64,000 bases of DNA from Dillenia suffruticosa (GCA_033439265.1 JAVTVX010000002.1:1002001-1066000); one strand, 5' to 3'; numbered from the stretch's first letter, positions 46,675 through 60,639 are shown. Numbers and translations: made by a program. The notes: generated by a model not told the origin, from the sequence alone.

Positions 46675-47690
46675 ATTGCTGCAGAATGTCAAAACTAGGA
46701 AATCTGACCCCAATGGAATTAGCTGGACAGTAGATCAACACCCCCACAAGCGTTAGGCATGAGACAAGGTGCACACAAAAACACAAAATTGTACTAATGA
46801 ATCAGAATAGCTATCTTTTGAAAAAAATAAAAAATAATAAAACATGGTATAGACAAAGTGCACACAAAAACACAATATTTTACTAATGAATTGGAATAGT
46901 TAAAACAAAAATAAAACAAAAAAAGGTGCACACAAAAACAAAAAACTTATGGGTTTCTTTTCCTCGGGATCCCAGAAAGACCTAAGCCACATGTAATTCA
47001 AAGGCATCCATGTATTCTGCCTGACAACCTTAGCTAAAGGAGCGAAACAATTCACCGGGAGAATCAAAAGACCAAACATTTAGCTCATGATGAGACCTTC
47101 GGTTAAACTGCACGCTTTGGTAACGGTTTTAATTCGATTCAAATATTTTAAAAATTTTATTAATAAAATCTTTTTTATTTTTAAATTTCAATAAAATCTC
47201 TTATCCTCCATCCTGGCCTGGCCCGACTGAACTTTAGGGTTCCTAGTGTGATCTTTGCGCAATTGTTCACAATTCCTTTGCGCTTGTCACCTCTTTTTTA
47301 GCCGAAGATATTTAGTTCTCAACAGGAAAATGCAACAATTCAACGCCATTGAGATACCTTGAGGAATAAGAAAGTGGGCCCGACTTCAAAGAAGTCGCCA
47401 AAATGCCGTCTGTATAATCAACATTTTCTCCATTAGTTCCCGACACAGTTCTCTATAAATCATTACTAAATACACAGGTCTTCCCAAGTTCATAATTTAA
47501 CAAAAGTTTTAGGGAAAAAAACAGCCATATCATGTCATAGATACAAAAATGGCTTCCAAGTAACAGAAAAAGGGAAAGGGGACAGTTGAAATGCAGTCTC
47601 ACTCAAAAAGCATAGTACCACACAAGGGGAACTCTGATGCTTGAAAATAGTCTCATATAGCGGATATTTTCCTCAGATAATATAGGTTGC
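46075..47690. other. intergenic region between convergent SPEAR and NCL genes
   Basis: Holds both 3' ends. Contains a (GA)n microsatellite at 46639-46671, a short tandem-type repeat at 46762-46945 and a decayed family A repeat at about 47130-47212. No coding sequence recognised. Confidence 0.5.
46762..46945 (+). repeat. short direct repeats
   Basis: AGACAAGGTGCACACAAAAA and its continuation through ACTAATGAAT.. .GGAATAG-like sequence occurs at 46762-46810 and 46851-46899; the start alone (GGTGCACACAAAAAC) occurs again near 46924. Confidence 0.7.
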
Positions 47691-47700
47691 TTCTGTTGGA

Positions 47701-50700
47701 CTATGACCAGCCAAAAAATTCATCCAGAATATAGACCAACGCCAGTGACAACGGGTAAAGTGCAAAGGCCACCAAAGAAGTCCAGAGAGGGAAAGTGATT
47801 CTGAAGCTGGCAAAGCCACCCATCACCATGCACACAATAAGAATAATCAACACCTCAGATGAGAAGTCCCACGTCAATCCTCTGACGTAAACAAGGGCTA
47901 GAAAAACTGCTAAGCAAAGGACATTGTTCATGGTCACTGCCCCATACAGCTGCATTTGAAAGAATGAACCAGAAGTCAGACGTCATTAAAAAAATGATCA
48001 ATTTGCAAAGCTAATAGAGATTTGAACTTGACAATAGCAGACATAAATGAGTGCCTTTATGCTAGAGGCCCTGTCACTGCAAAATGATTGTAGCACCACT
48101 ATACCAGTTTTGTTAATCGAATGAATTTGATCTAAGGTTCCTACCTGATGCACAAGGTACCACCCCACCATTATTATATACATATATATAAGAACAGAAA
48201 CCATACTCATAGCATGAACCCTCAAATTCATTAAGAAGCAACAACACTATTGCTCCAAAGGCCAGTCCCATCTTTTAAATTTCCCCAAGATACAAAATCA
48301 ACAGAATACATAGATGACAATAGGAGTGAACTCATATAAGCATTCACCTAAAGTCATCAGATTGTCAGCCCCTAAACAAGGCTATTTGGTAGTGTGTGAA
48401 ATTTTAAATGCAGTAGAGAGCAATAAGGCATTCAAAATTCCAACCATGATTAAACTTGTACTATTCAACTAAGGCCAGGTGAAAGACAAATAAGTTGATC
48501 GACCAATACTAATCTTTAGATTAAGAAATGCACCAACAACAGTTCCACGAGGACAAGTTTTGTAATTTGTGCTTATAGACAATAGACCAACATCAAGGCT
48601 GTCCACAATTGCTAAATGTGTATAATGGATTAATCAGAGGGCAATGAGCAAGAGCAGTGACACACCTCAGAAAATGTCAAAGATGCAGATCTCTTGTTCT
48701 TTCGGCTTGCAAAGATTATAGCTGACACTGCTTCACTTGAGTTTGTAGCAAGAGGCAGAGCAATAAATGAAATAAAAAAAGCTGGGATGCTTGTGGCATC
48801 AGAGAAGTCATCAACAGCATCTACCAATGGATCTGCAAACACACCAGCAATAACAGTTCCAACCAACAACATCAATAATGCTTTAATAGTTGTGCGTTTT
48901 GGATCTTCAACAGCCTCGACAACCTCATCACTCTGATCACCGACAACCTCATCACTCTGATCACCCACATCCCCTCCCAAATGTTCATGCTCTCTCTTTG
49001 TTTGCTGCATAATTTCCCAGTTATGGTGGCATTACCTCCTCATTAAATTCTTCAAATAAAATGAGAATTCCAATAAAGAAAACATCAGGGAAAATAAAAA
49101 ACAATGAGCACTCACCTCGTCAAAGTCAGATAAATATTTCATTGTGCTGTATCCACCAGCTCTAGAAGCATCCCCAGAGCGCTTTGCTTCTTCAAGCCAT
49201 TTTGAAATTCCTTTGATGAACTCATCCACGTCAAGTTTTCCATCCGATGACGTATCAAAATCTTGCATCACCTTCCTCACGGCATCATCCTTATCAAAAT
49301 CTATCTCATCAAACTGGATTCCCACAATCAGTGCTTTCAACTCAGCAGCTGAAAGATAGTTGTCTGTATCCTCATCAATCGTCGCAAACAGCCTGTGTCC
49401 ACATTAGTTAAATGGTAGTAGAGTAATGGTGATCATAGCAGAAAAGAAAAGAAGAAAGCGGTGAGATGTATTGACAGAACTCACTTTCTTATAACGTCTT
49501 CGTTAGGTTGGCCATCATCTGTCATAAGCCTTCCCAGTGATCGTTTTTTCAAATGTCTTAAAATTCCTGATATTACATGCTTATGCTTTGCATAAGCAAG
49601 CCTTCTCTTCTGAATCCAAGGCTGAAAAACCTGCTCAACAGTATCATGGAATAAAGTCAAACATCAAGTGGCAAGGCAAATATATTACTAAATCATCACT
49701 CATAAGGACATTTTTCTTGATCATTAAATTACTCTTAACAGCAAAACTGTTTAAAGATGATAGCTGGAGCTACATTTATTACAAGAAGACTTATAATCTT
49801 CATATCTGATCAATAGCTTCGACCAGGTATGTGATTGCAAAAAGCCAGCTTTTTGTGCTGAGATAGATGACATGTTTGATAAGAAACTAAGTTTTCAACA
49901 AAATTCTAATCCTTAAAAGCATTCTCCCATCGACATCAATGTGAAAAGATTCTCAAGAACTCTTCGAGTCGACAGTAGCTTTTACACTGAGGTGGGGAGC
50001 CCAAATTTAGCCTATCCATATAAAGAATCCAATGAGGACCAAAAAGGATGGTAAGAAAATCACGAAATTTAGGTGAAACAAATAAAATACCTTTCCACCC
50101 AGGGGTTTACGGGGGAGGTGAAATGGTCTAAAAATCCTACACCTTTTAAAGGAGAAATGCAACTACCTGGTAGAGACAATAAGTGATGAGCAATACAACA
50201 GCCACAATAAGAGAAATCAGGATTGCTATTCTCTCTCCAGAGCTTGAATTGAGGACTAATGGTACTTGGACAATGATAAACGGGATAACTGATACAGCCA
50301 TGATTCTTGCAGCATAGCTGGTCCAAATATCAGTAGTAACACCGGAAGCTGCAAAAATAAAATATGTGACTTCATAATTGTAACCACTCCTGTACTACAG
50401 TGTCAAATAGAATCAAGTAAATGGTAGATATCAAAGGTAACACTTGCTTTCTTAGTACAGTTCCCTCGAATTATAAAGTCACAACCATGGACCAAGATAG
50501 CTTTCTACTTCAAACTCCAAAAGCAGACAGTCTCTTGACACAGCATAGATATTTAGATGATAATGAGATGAAAAGATGACAGTTGCTTAAAGTTTTAGCA
50601 CAATTAAAGAACCAAGAAATAGATCTCTAAAAAGAAAATACAGCCTACCAAGTAAATTAAACCCCTTGGTATCTTGCAAATCCACAGCACGTGAATCTTG

Positions 50701-52361
50701 AAGGTCACACTTGCCAACACAAACACAAGACCCCCATATCAGTGTAAGAAGCATGACAGTTGACCCTGCTAACAAGCCCATTCCAACAGAAACCTGACTT
50801 TGAGCTTCATCAGTGCTTCCGGAAAGTCCAGACACTAGATCAGGGAAAATGAAGAAGAATATTAATTGGAAAAATAAACAATCCATATGAGCAAGTAAAA
50901 CTCAAAATGTAAATAAATAAATAATCTATAGAGTTTGTAGGTGTGCTCGTACTGATCTGTCCCTAGTCTGCATATGAAATTTACAAGCATGATGAAGCCT
51001 TTGCAATGGCAAATTTCCAACTATACACAAAAAATAAAGGCATGCAGGAGATTGGATCATCTACACTGCCAACTGATCATATTGAAAAAGATAAATTTAC
51101 TTACCATAAGCATATATGGTTGCAGGAAGGTCACATATACAAAATCGTCATGCATAAGCATCTCTCATCTATTGTTGTCTGTATATGGACTCAAAAATTT
51201 ATTGGAAAAATCATCGGACTCCCTCAACCATACACATTTATGAAAATGTTGCCCAAGAATCATAAGGGTTCATCTGGTGCACAAAGTGCTCCCTGGTTTA
51301 GTGTGGAGGTCGGGGAAGGGCGGGCGTATATGTACGCAGCCTTCCTTGCATTTTTTGCAAAGAGGCTGTTTCCATGCCTCAAACCCGTGACCTCGAGGTC
51401 ACCAAAGGAGCACCTCCACCGTTGCACCAAGATTCGCCCTCTTGCCCAAGAATCATACTCAAAAAAATAAGCAGGGGAAAAGAAACACAAATCACATTCA
51501 AATGACAAAAAAAATTACAGTATACCTTCAGTAAAAAGCTTTAAGCTTTTGTTTTATATTTGCCAGAGACTCAGAAACCATAATAAACATGCAAGGCTGA
51601 TACCAATTGGTAGCTACAAATTTACAATAACCTGAGAGCTGTCAGTGTATTAGTAGCAAACACCGCACATGTGTGGAACTCCAAGATGGAATTAGTGATG
51701 GATCTAGAAATTGCACTCACTAGGAACGACACGCATACAGATAAAGGCATATACGTTTGATTTTGTGACTGTATCTGCAAGTGCAACAAAATAATATTTT
51801 AAAAATCTTAATCCTTTTTGCATTTCTTGATATAAATAAGTGAACACTATAAAACTAATAAACTTTCCAATTTCATAGAAGTCCATTGTTTTTCCTAAAT
51901 TTTATAGCGAAAAATTAAGAAATTTGTGGAGCAGTATAACAGTCACATAAAGAAGTGGCCGACTTAAAACAGATTGAACGCCAACATCTGCCTCCACAAT
52001 TCCCCATATCAATTGTTTCTTATCCTCCTCATTTCTCTGCATGTAAGCGGTTGATGGATCTCAAAATGAGACCCAGACGTTTGTTTTGATTGTCACCCCA
52101 GAGTAACAACGCAGAAAACTGAATTGGGAGCACAATGCTGCCTAGCCAAAATTAAATGTAAAAAAATATAAAATAAAATAAAATAAACTAAATTTTGATG
52201 TGTACAGGGAGCATCTCTCTGTAGTCTGTACAATGTCCAGTGAAGCATAACAAGAAAATTAACCATTGAGCCCCTGCTTAGAACCAAATCAATTCTACAA
52301 GACGTGTACTTTCAGTTCTAAAGTAAATCTTTGCTGCTCGGAAGACAAAGAAAAATGTGGG

Positions 52362-52431
<70 letters not shown>

Positions 52432-53468
52432 TGTATATAAAGTATATAAAATATATGGATTTATTAATCATCACAGCAAAAGGATTTTTAAGGGGAAAAA
52501 GAATAGTTTATGAATCCCACATAATTACTTCAGATTTACTAAAAATATACAAATTTTGGAGTAGGACCCAGATATTGTGTTGGCTTTCCGAGAAAAAGAA
52601 TTCATTTAAATTCCAAATTTTAGTCTTTTTTTGGTTTTAAGCAAAAGATTCCATTTTAAGATTTAAATCAATCAAATGACTCAATTCAAATTAAGTGTAA
52701 GAAACTAAAATTAAAAAACAGAGAGACAGAGAGAGAGAGACAGAGAGACAGAGAGACAGAGAGATCTAAGAGTTCCCTTGAGAAGCAATCGCAGTATCTT
52801 AAAATCCCATCAGCTAGAAAATCCCAAATCCACACATACACACACATACGCAGAGGGTACAATACAAGTATCATAAAATCAAAAAATATATATAAATTAT
52901 AAATCTCACAATTTCCATTTCAAAACATTTCCAAATTTATCTTACAATTTTTTATTTGTTATTAAAAAATCAGTAACACTTTTTAGGTCAAAACAAGAAG
53001 AACAAGAAACAAACACAACATTGACATAAGTGCAAAAAAATCCATATTGTGTAAGTGCGTACGTATATGAGCGAGCTTACCAAGAATGAGAAGAGCATCG
53101 GGAAGAGCACCAAGCACGGGAAGAAAGAGACCACCGACAATACCAGGACCTAGAATCTCCAGCAAAAGCTCACTTCCGCCCGACAAAAACTTCGCGGCAG
53201 TGAACATCAGATAACCATAAACGACTATTAGGAACAGATTTCCGATAATGGTCGTCGTGCACGGCAAGACTCCATAAGTCTGATCGCAAGAATCGGACGA
53301 AGAAGAAAAAGAAGAGAAGGGGTATAGAGTGAGAAATGAAGGTCGCCGGAGATCGGAAACTCCGTCGGAGACTAGATCGGCGCCACGGTATAAACGACCG
53401 TGGACGGCTGAGACAAAGACGGCGAAGAAGACAATGGTTAGGGCCAGAGAAGAAGGTTTTCCGGCCAT
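47701..53468 (-). CDS. NCL: sodium/calcium exchanger-like protein with EF-hands (NCL type)
   Basis: Membrane cation exchanger-like protein of 588 aa; the Arabidopsis member (585 aa) is implicated in Ca2+ homeostasis and salt response. Exons: 53468-53081, 50834-50649, 50348-50167, 49630-49485, 49392-49116, 49004-48666, 47949-47701 (1767 nt, all GT-AG). Residues 1-24 are a signal peptide. First alpha repeat ~95-132: GPGIVGGLFLPVLGALPDAL. A large cytosolic loop carries two EF-hands with complete Ca2+ ligands, DEDTDNYLSAAE (307-318) and DTSSDGKLDVDE (347-358). Second alpha repeat ~437-480: FADPLVDAV then ALPLATNSSEAVSAIIFASRK. C-terminal helices end in FFGWS. The start ATG 53468 is the first in frame and gives a proper signal peptide. 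The loop after the EF-hands has a perfect 24-nt duplication (48918-48941/48942-48965, GDQSDEVV twice). Intron 1 (2.25 kb) carries a SINE and microsatellites. Confidence 0.94.
51249..51264. repeat. target-site duplication (left) of the SINE in NCL intron 1
   Basis: TTGCCCAAGAATCATA at 51249-51264 is repeated exactly at 51442-51457. Sixteen base pairs is typical of LINE-machinery insertion. Confidence 0.93.
51265..51441 (-). mobile_element. tRNA-derived SINE (Au-like) in NCL intron 1
   Basis: A 177-bp insertion between perfect 16-bp target duplications. On the minus strand it begins AGGGCGAATCTTGGTGCAAC (A box, TTGGTGCAACGG), has a B-box-like ACGGGTTTGAGGC, then AAACAGCCTCTTTGC and GGCTGCGTACATATACG. 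These landmarks match the widespread plant Au-type SINE as I remember it. It is antisense to nothing, since the host gene is also on the minus strand. Perfect duplications imply a recent insertion. Confidence 0.88.
52368..52440. repeat. compound (TA)n-(TATG)n microsatellite in NCL intron 1
   Basis: About 18 TA units run into eight TATG units. Likely length-polymorphic. Confidence 0.9.
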
Positions 53469-55429
53469 GTTGAACGACCTCTTTTTCTACTTTCTGATGA
53501 TTGGCATGCGAGGGATATGAGTTCAGAACTTAGTTGAAAGTGAAAGGATTTGAAGAACTCGGGTTATACCATACCGTAGATAAGAATACTTTTCGAGTTT
53601 CCCCTTATACCCTTGTCTCTTCAAATATATTACTGGATTTTTTTAATTTTTAATTTTATATTGGTCGATGATTTATTTTATTTTTTAATTCTAATGATTT
53701 GAAACATAAATTAGGAGAGCCAATCAAATATTAATCTAAACAAAACAATAATTCTTGATTTTTTTTTTAATTTTTAAGGTTTTAGATAATTCTAGACATG
53801 TGAGTTTATTTTAATGATTCCCAATTTCAAAGGTATTAATTTATTCCGATCAATCTATTTATTAAAATGATCCCATTATTTTGTTATGCCACTATACCAT
53901 AGAAGGGTGGGGGAATTAAAAAATTGTAATAGGTCTTAAAAATTATTTACCATTTTCCAATTTTTAGAATTGCAATTATACCCATTTTCCAATTTTAAAT
54001 ATAAAATTTTTGCTTATTTGAGAGCTAAAATCCCGGAGTGTCCCTATATTATTTTTGTTTCCTTTTATTTAATATATTAAAAAAGAATAATAACATGAGT
54101 AAATATAATACGACAGATAACCATATTCAAAATTTACCAACTCTCTTAGTATATAAATATAATAATAAAATCTTAAAGATGCATCTCATACAAACATTTA
54201 ATTATCAAAGATTTTCTTAAAATATTGTCATCCATATTGAAGATGGAGATTTCAAAACATAATTTAGAGAATGATCGATTCGAATTTTATTTAATCAGAT
54301 CTAATATAATTACATGATTTATATAATCCATGTTGAAACAGCCCCCGGGGGTTCTTTGTGCTAGAATCATTATTTGCAATAATTTTCCAAAGAACTTAAA
54401 TTCTAGAGGGCAATTCATTAATTTTCAATTAATACCGTTTTCCAAGAGTGGGGATGCCATACCCCAAGCGGACATAACTGATTATTAATTAATTTTCATT
54501 AATGGGTGCCACTTCCTTCACCACAACAGAGAATGACATAACTCTAGTCCGACCCTTCATTATTGACACGATACAAATATTGGATATGACAAGGTAACTA
54601 GGAAATAGTCAAAAATAGATAAGTATAAAATAATAATAATAATAAAGAGATCAATACACATTTAATATTATTAATTCATTTTTATTTAATTTAAAATTCA
54701 TAAATTTAAAACTATATAATAAAAAATAATTCTTTTTATATAATTCTAAATAAATTATAATCACTACCATTAAAATTTAAACATATTACATTAAATGAAA
54801 TTGTGGGGTGATTTTTTGCACAGTAAATAAGACAGGAACATCTCACTTTTACTGTAGACTTTTTGTGGGACTATCTGTGGACGATAAAACCGGCCACAAA
54901 TATTCGAAGCCAATAAGAGAATGACACGTGAAGGTCTAGATTTAGCTTCACATTTTAGAAGGAATCTCAAAATCCATTCCGTGGTACAGCAAAGTTGGAT
55001 AAAGATTGACGTGTCCGCGTCAAGCGGGTTGACAAGGGTAAGTTGCTGTCAACGTGTGGACATGAAAATCCGTGTTCAAACCGAGTTCAACCTATTGGAA
55101 AAAGGTTCAATAGATGCAAATAATTTTATAAGGATACCTTGTTAGCAAATAATAATAATATGTAACACATATTGATTTGAAAATTTTTAAAATATAGATC
55201 TAGGAGCTAGCAAGAAAATAATAGCGTGACAGAGAAAGCATAGTATTGTGCAGAGTAAAACTAGAAATTCATCTCGAAGGTTGTACAAAACAAAGAATAG
55301 ATAAGACAGAATTATTCTCCTTATCTAACTTTAAAAATTAAAAAAAAAAAAAGAAGTGTGAACATTGCTTTCTCAGGGGAAAAATTTACATCAAGGCCAA
55401 TGGTGCAAAAAGTGTGTTTGTTATTGTTG

Positions 55430-55622
55430 GATTAAATTATTAACGGATATCCGATTTAACAGAGTAGAGTGTTAAATCTCTTAATTAAATTTTGATTTTA
55501 AAATTTAAAAATAAAAAAATTATGTTAAAATTAAAAAAATGATCATCTAAATAAAATCTTTATAAATATTTAAATCGAATTAATTAAAATATAATTTGAT
55601 GTATCAATAATAAAAAAGAAAA
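55430..55622 (+). repeat. dispersed SINE-like repeat, family A, plus orientation
   Basis: Reads TTAACGGATATCCG, AGAGTAGAGTGTTAAATCTC, TTTTAAAATTTAAAAATAAAAAAATT, TATAAATATTTAAATCGAAT, matching the reverse complement of the copies at 58.0, 60.7 and 61.9 kb in block order. A similar but poorer copy lies at 1185-1335. Confidence 0.5.
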
Positions 55623-57429
55623 ATCTTTGCATTGAATTAATTGGCCCCCACGAATCGTTCACAATTTGGAGGGATGGGGACCAATATGTAAATGGCAGAA
55701 GTGGGGACAAACTTGCTTTGATTGCGGGTGTGCTGTGGTGAGTCTGCTATGGGCAATTGCATTTGTGGCAGATTTGTAAGCATTTTGAGTTCAAATTATC
55801 AGCCGAAATTGGCACAGGTTGGCCGGTTTTGTCTCCATGCCCACCTAATCTTTGTTTGTAGATTATACGCGGCATGACACCATGGCACGATCCATTATAT
55901 TTATATTCCTACGGGAACCTTTCTCAATGAAAAGTTGTAAAGTCAGAATCAAAAGGGGCCATACCTTGCGTGCTTGAGCTACTTGTTTTGGCCTTAGACC
56001 CTAAGCTTTCTTTTGTTATGGCTCATCACACCACATTTTTTATGATGCCCCCACTGATTATTTTACTCAATAATGCTTGTTATGTCACATGTATTAAATA
56101 AATATGATAGCATGCAAAATAATTTAATAATATCTTATTTTATTTGTTTTACTCTTTGAAGTGCATAATTGTTGTACAAGATATAAGATTGTATTAGTAC
56201 GAGAGATTGTGAATTCAAATCATGTCACACCCTCTTTTAATTTATTTAAATTTTTTACATGATTACATATATTACTTAATATGTGACGGAGAATATGAAG
56301 ATTATACAAAATAATTTAATAATTTTCCATTAATTTTAACTTTTCGAAGTAGATGATTGTTACAAAAAAATATAAGAATTCTAAATCAAATTCTGCCGCA
56401 TGTATTCGTCAATTTTTAATCAAATTATTTATATATTTCAACCCATTTAAATAAAAATTTGACCAATAATAATGAAAATAGTAAAAATTAGTTTAAATAT
56501 GCTAACGTAGACAATATGTATAAAGGTTTACTTTCTTATTCCTAATCATGTCCAAATCCAGTATAAAAGTAATTTTTTTATAAATTATAGAAAATTTTTT
56601 TCTTTAGATGTGGTTAGTATATTTAAATTACAAATCATATATTGCCAGATTCAGATTAAAATTTTTAATATTATTTCTAAAGACTTATTTGCGTTGTTAG
56701 CAATTGGCATGTGTGTGAGAAAGCCAATTATTTCTAAAACCAAATAATTATTGAGCCGGCCACTAGAAAAATTGAGAAAACCCTGTTGAATTGATCATTC
56801 CGGTTAGGTGAGAGAAGGAGCCCCACTTGTACCAACCGAAACGCACGCCTTGGACCTTTAGGCGTTGGGTTACGTTAACAGAAATTCTCAGCACCTCGGG
56901 ATTTTTTTTATATCAATTAATATTAATTTGATTTAAATATTATTAAAAGATTTTTTTAATATAATTTTTTTTATTTATAAATTTAATATTTAAAATTTAA
57001 TTAAAAGATTTAATATAGGTAAATGATTGTGGGATGGATGCATGTCACGATCATTCTTTGTAAGGTCACCGCACCGCGTCCTCCGACTGCAGCGCATGTG
57101 CTCAAGGATAAGGTCACCTCAAGGGCAGTTAGGATTCTTAATTGAGACACTGATAGATAGATGCACGGGCTTATCTTTTCCAGGAGTTCATGGTAACACA
57201 ATATAAAAAAGACATTATTTAGTGACATTTTAATACATGCTGTCACGGGGGAAATTGTTTTTCCCCCATGAAAATTCATGAACTTTCTATTAATAATCAA
57301 CATTTTTTTGGAGAACCCTTTTTCAAATTTTTTTTCCCTAATAAGAACTTTTTAGCAATTTTGATTCTATGATTTCACATTTTTATCAGAGTTTCGTATT
57401 TGGTCTTTAAATGAATAATTCTTTTCTTT

Positions 57430-57439
<10 letters not shown>

Positions 57440-57476
<37 letters not shown>
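57440..57476. repeat. (CT)n microsatellite
   Basis: About 18 CT units in gene-free DNA. Confidence 0.85.
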
Positions 57477-57479
<3 letters not shown>

Positions 57480-58023
57480 ATGTGTATTTCTTTTTTTTGG
57501 GGGGGGGCGAGGAGGGGAGAAAGAGAAAAACATTAAATCATATGCCTTGCAAATGACTTTTAAGTAGACAGAATTCTAATATTGTCTACTTTTAGGCTGA
57601 ATGACTTTTATTTATTGTGAACTACAATTGATTGCAATAAAAAGGTTTAAAAATTTGTTTGAAAGTAGAAAGTTATTTATTTTTGAATAGATTGAATGAT
57701 ACATGAAGCGTCAGCTTAACAAATTTTTAAAATCTTTTTTATTTAATTTTAAAGATATGTTGATTAATTTAAAATTACTTAAATTTTAATTTTTCTAACT
57801 TTTCACTATTATATATAATGCAATTTATTTGATCAATGAGTCATATGTTTCGTATTGTATTATTCATTACTCAAGGGCAAACTTTGGTTGCTCTTTTGGT
57901 TATTTCGAGATTACGGATTCGAGACGTGAAAACAGTTTTTTTTTAAAAATATAAGAGAGAAAGGCTGTATACATATATATCCACCTTTCTCCTACATTTA
58001 CACTAAGCCGGGAAGTACTTTAT

Positions 58024-58205
58024 GTACTGGGTAAGCAGTATCAGATCACCGGTATTTAAAATCATATTCCTATTAATATGATTCGAGTATTTACAGAGGT
58101 CTTATTTAGGGATGTGATTCTTTTAATGTAGTTTTTTTTTTTATTTTTAAATTTTAAATATTAGATTTGATTAAAAAATCTAATATTCAATTTTATTAAA
58201 TCGAC
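58024..58205 (-). repeat. dispersed SINE-like repeat, family A
   Basis: Contains CCGGTATTTAAAATCAT, GATTCGAGTATTTACAGAGG, TTAGATTTGATTAAAAAATC and CGACTATCCAT, in the same order as the 61.9-kb copy. A decayed copy also lies at 56915-57020. Confidence 0.45.
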
Positions 58206-59663
58206 TATCCATCGATTTTAAAAGTGTCTTGATTAAAAAAAACAAGAAAATTGCCAAGAGAGAGAAACAAGGCCCATTAAAGACAATTTAAAACAAATAA
58301 ATAGGGTTTGCACCACAAAGCGACCACCCTACCAAAAATAAGGGCAAAAATTATCAGCAAAATACCACCACTGGCAAAACCGCCTGGAAGACTATGAAGA
58401 CATCCTAACCAATCACCCTAAATCTTGTCAAAGGAACGCCAAAAAGTGTGAATTGGTTATCTTTGTGCACATGATGAAAACACCACCAGTAGCGAAGGCC
58501 TCGTTTTTCGATCCGACCACCATAGCCCATCCCAGAGCCTACCACCACAACAACTCTCCAAAGTTGCTCCAAATCCTTCAGACCTTTCGATCATTGTCAA
58601 AATCAACCATATAATCAATTACGATCATCAAAATCAGAATTTAAAACTTACCAATTATTACAATAGTCAAACTATTGTTTTACATAAATATTTAAATCTA
58701 AAATCTTCAAATTTCAATTAAAAGAGAAAAATTATAACCACTAAATTATTATTTTTAGGATATAATACTCAAATTATAATGATTCGACTATATCTTTGTG
58801 GCATATATAAGCAAACTTGTACCCAGAGAAAAAAATTTTAATTTCTAAATAAATTTATTATTAATTTCAAACTATAATGAAAAATATCTGAAATTTTTAT
58901 TATGCAAAAGTACCCCCACAGGTATTTCAGTGTAAAACAAATATATTTCTTTGATAGAAAGTGTTAAAACAAATATATGATCGGTGGCAAAAAAATTCGC
59001 ATCCAAATGGACAAATAACCAACTAAACTAACTAGATTTGACCAATTAACTTACTAATTTCATCCGACAAGACGATGAGTATGCGCGGATAGATACGTCC
59101 CTTGCACTTGCTCACCCTGAAAGTCTATAACGCTGTTGGCCCCCCTACGCCTTAGTAGCCTTTCAATACCATTTTTTTTCTTTACTAAATGCTCTTTTTG
59201 GACTTTATTATCTCTCTACCACCCCCGCCTCTCTCTCTCTCTCTCTCTTCTGGCGTAAAGGAACAAAGAAAAAGGACATTCACACGGATTTTAGTAGGAC
59301 ATAAATTGTATCCTAACCCTTTTCCTTTAAGCACAGGGAAATTAAGATGCTGGTTTTCCAAGGGAAGGCCGAAAGTGAAAGTGAAAGCGAAGGCGAAGCT
59401 TACTAGTCAAAATCAAGATGGTCGAGCTCATAAATTATGTTGAAGAGTCCAACGGATTAGCGGAGCCATTTTCAAGGGAGAAGTAGGTGCACATCTTTTT
59501 CTTTAAACAATCCTATAGATGTGAGAACTGAGAATCCCTCAATTTTGCTAGAATTTTTATTGAATGATTTCAAAATATTTTACATGTTTATTTATTTGGG
59601 AAGTCAATTCTTAGTAACTGTAAATGGGGTCTCTAGGTAGGTTTGGCTTGGTTGAGTCCTTAA

Positions 59664-59868
59664 ATCTGACCAAGCAAATGTCAATTCTATGAACACCTTT
59701 AGTAGATGGCTCTGCTGATGTTCCACAAATGGTGCCTCAATTCCGAAGAGGGGAGACTAGTCTGCATAGGCTGAGTTGATCATCTGACCAAGCAAATGTC
59801 AATTCTATGAACAGCTTTAGTAGATGGTTCTGCTGATGGTCCACAAATCGTGCATCAATTCCGAAGGG
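59664..59868 (+). repeat. direct repeat, two ~87-bp copies with 118-bp period
   Basis: ATCTGACCAAGCAAATGTCA ... TTCCGAAG occurs at 59664-59750 and 59782-59868 with about five differences. The sequence between (GGCTGAGTTGATC) resembles that before copy 1 (GGTTGAGTCCTT), so the true unit may be the whole 118 bp. Confidence 0.85.
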
Positions 59869-60639
59869 TGGGCACATGATGGACGAAAACTTTTCAAAGC
59901 TATCATTTCTTTCATCTCAGAACGTTTTCAAAATATTTTTAAAAAATTAATTTATATTTATATAAAAATTTTTATATTTTTTTATAACTACATATATTTT
60001 TTATATTTAATAAATTATTTATTTATTTATTTATAATTTTTATTTTTTATGTTAAGTATCTTATAATTAATAATTATATATTTGATCATTTAAAATTTTT
60101 GTTATAAAATATGATTATTTTATTATTTTTATAAAATAATTAATATTTATATAAAAATATTTATATTTTTATATTTACTTATTTGTCTATATTTTCATTT
60201 TCTTCTGTATTCTTATAAAGTGCCATTTGGACTTGTTTTGTTTTTGTTTTTCCATTTCTGTTTCCACGATAACATATTTCAGCATGGGTTGAGTTGGTCA
60301 ATTCCTTTCCTTGTCTCTTTTTTTTTTTGTTTCTTGTGAAGGATAGAAGATGGGTTCGGGCCTATTAGCTGGTAGCGGAAAAATATGGACCTATGATGGA
60401 CCTCATCCTAGAAGGGGAAAAAAAAAAAAAAGAAAAATGGGCCTTGTGGCTTTTGTGGGATGCCCATAGTTTGATTAATAAAATTTCCGATCGGTGATCA
60501 CAATTCATCTTTCCCAATTTAGTATCAATGTAACCAAGAAAAAATAAAATCCCCCCGTAAGAACCTTCAAACACTAACCCTCTAAAAGAGTTAAAAGACC
60601 ATCTTATTGAAGTGGGTTGATCCATATATGATCTCGGGT

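Noticed and set aside
52266..52640. 124-codon plus-strand frame
   Set aside because: Runs through the (TA)n/(TATG)n microsatellite inside NCL intron 1.
54332..54530. Possible solo LTR (TGTTGAAACAG ... CACCACAACA)
   Set aside because: Starts TG and ends CA, but the flanks show no 5-bp duplication and no second copy is in the window.
59189..59443. 84-codon frame as a gene
   Set aside because: No recognisable domain, a (CT)n tract in its first third, and no splice or promoter context.
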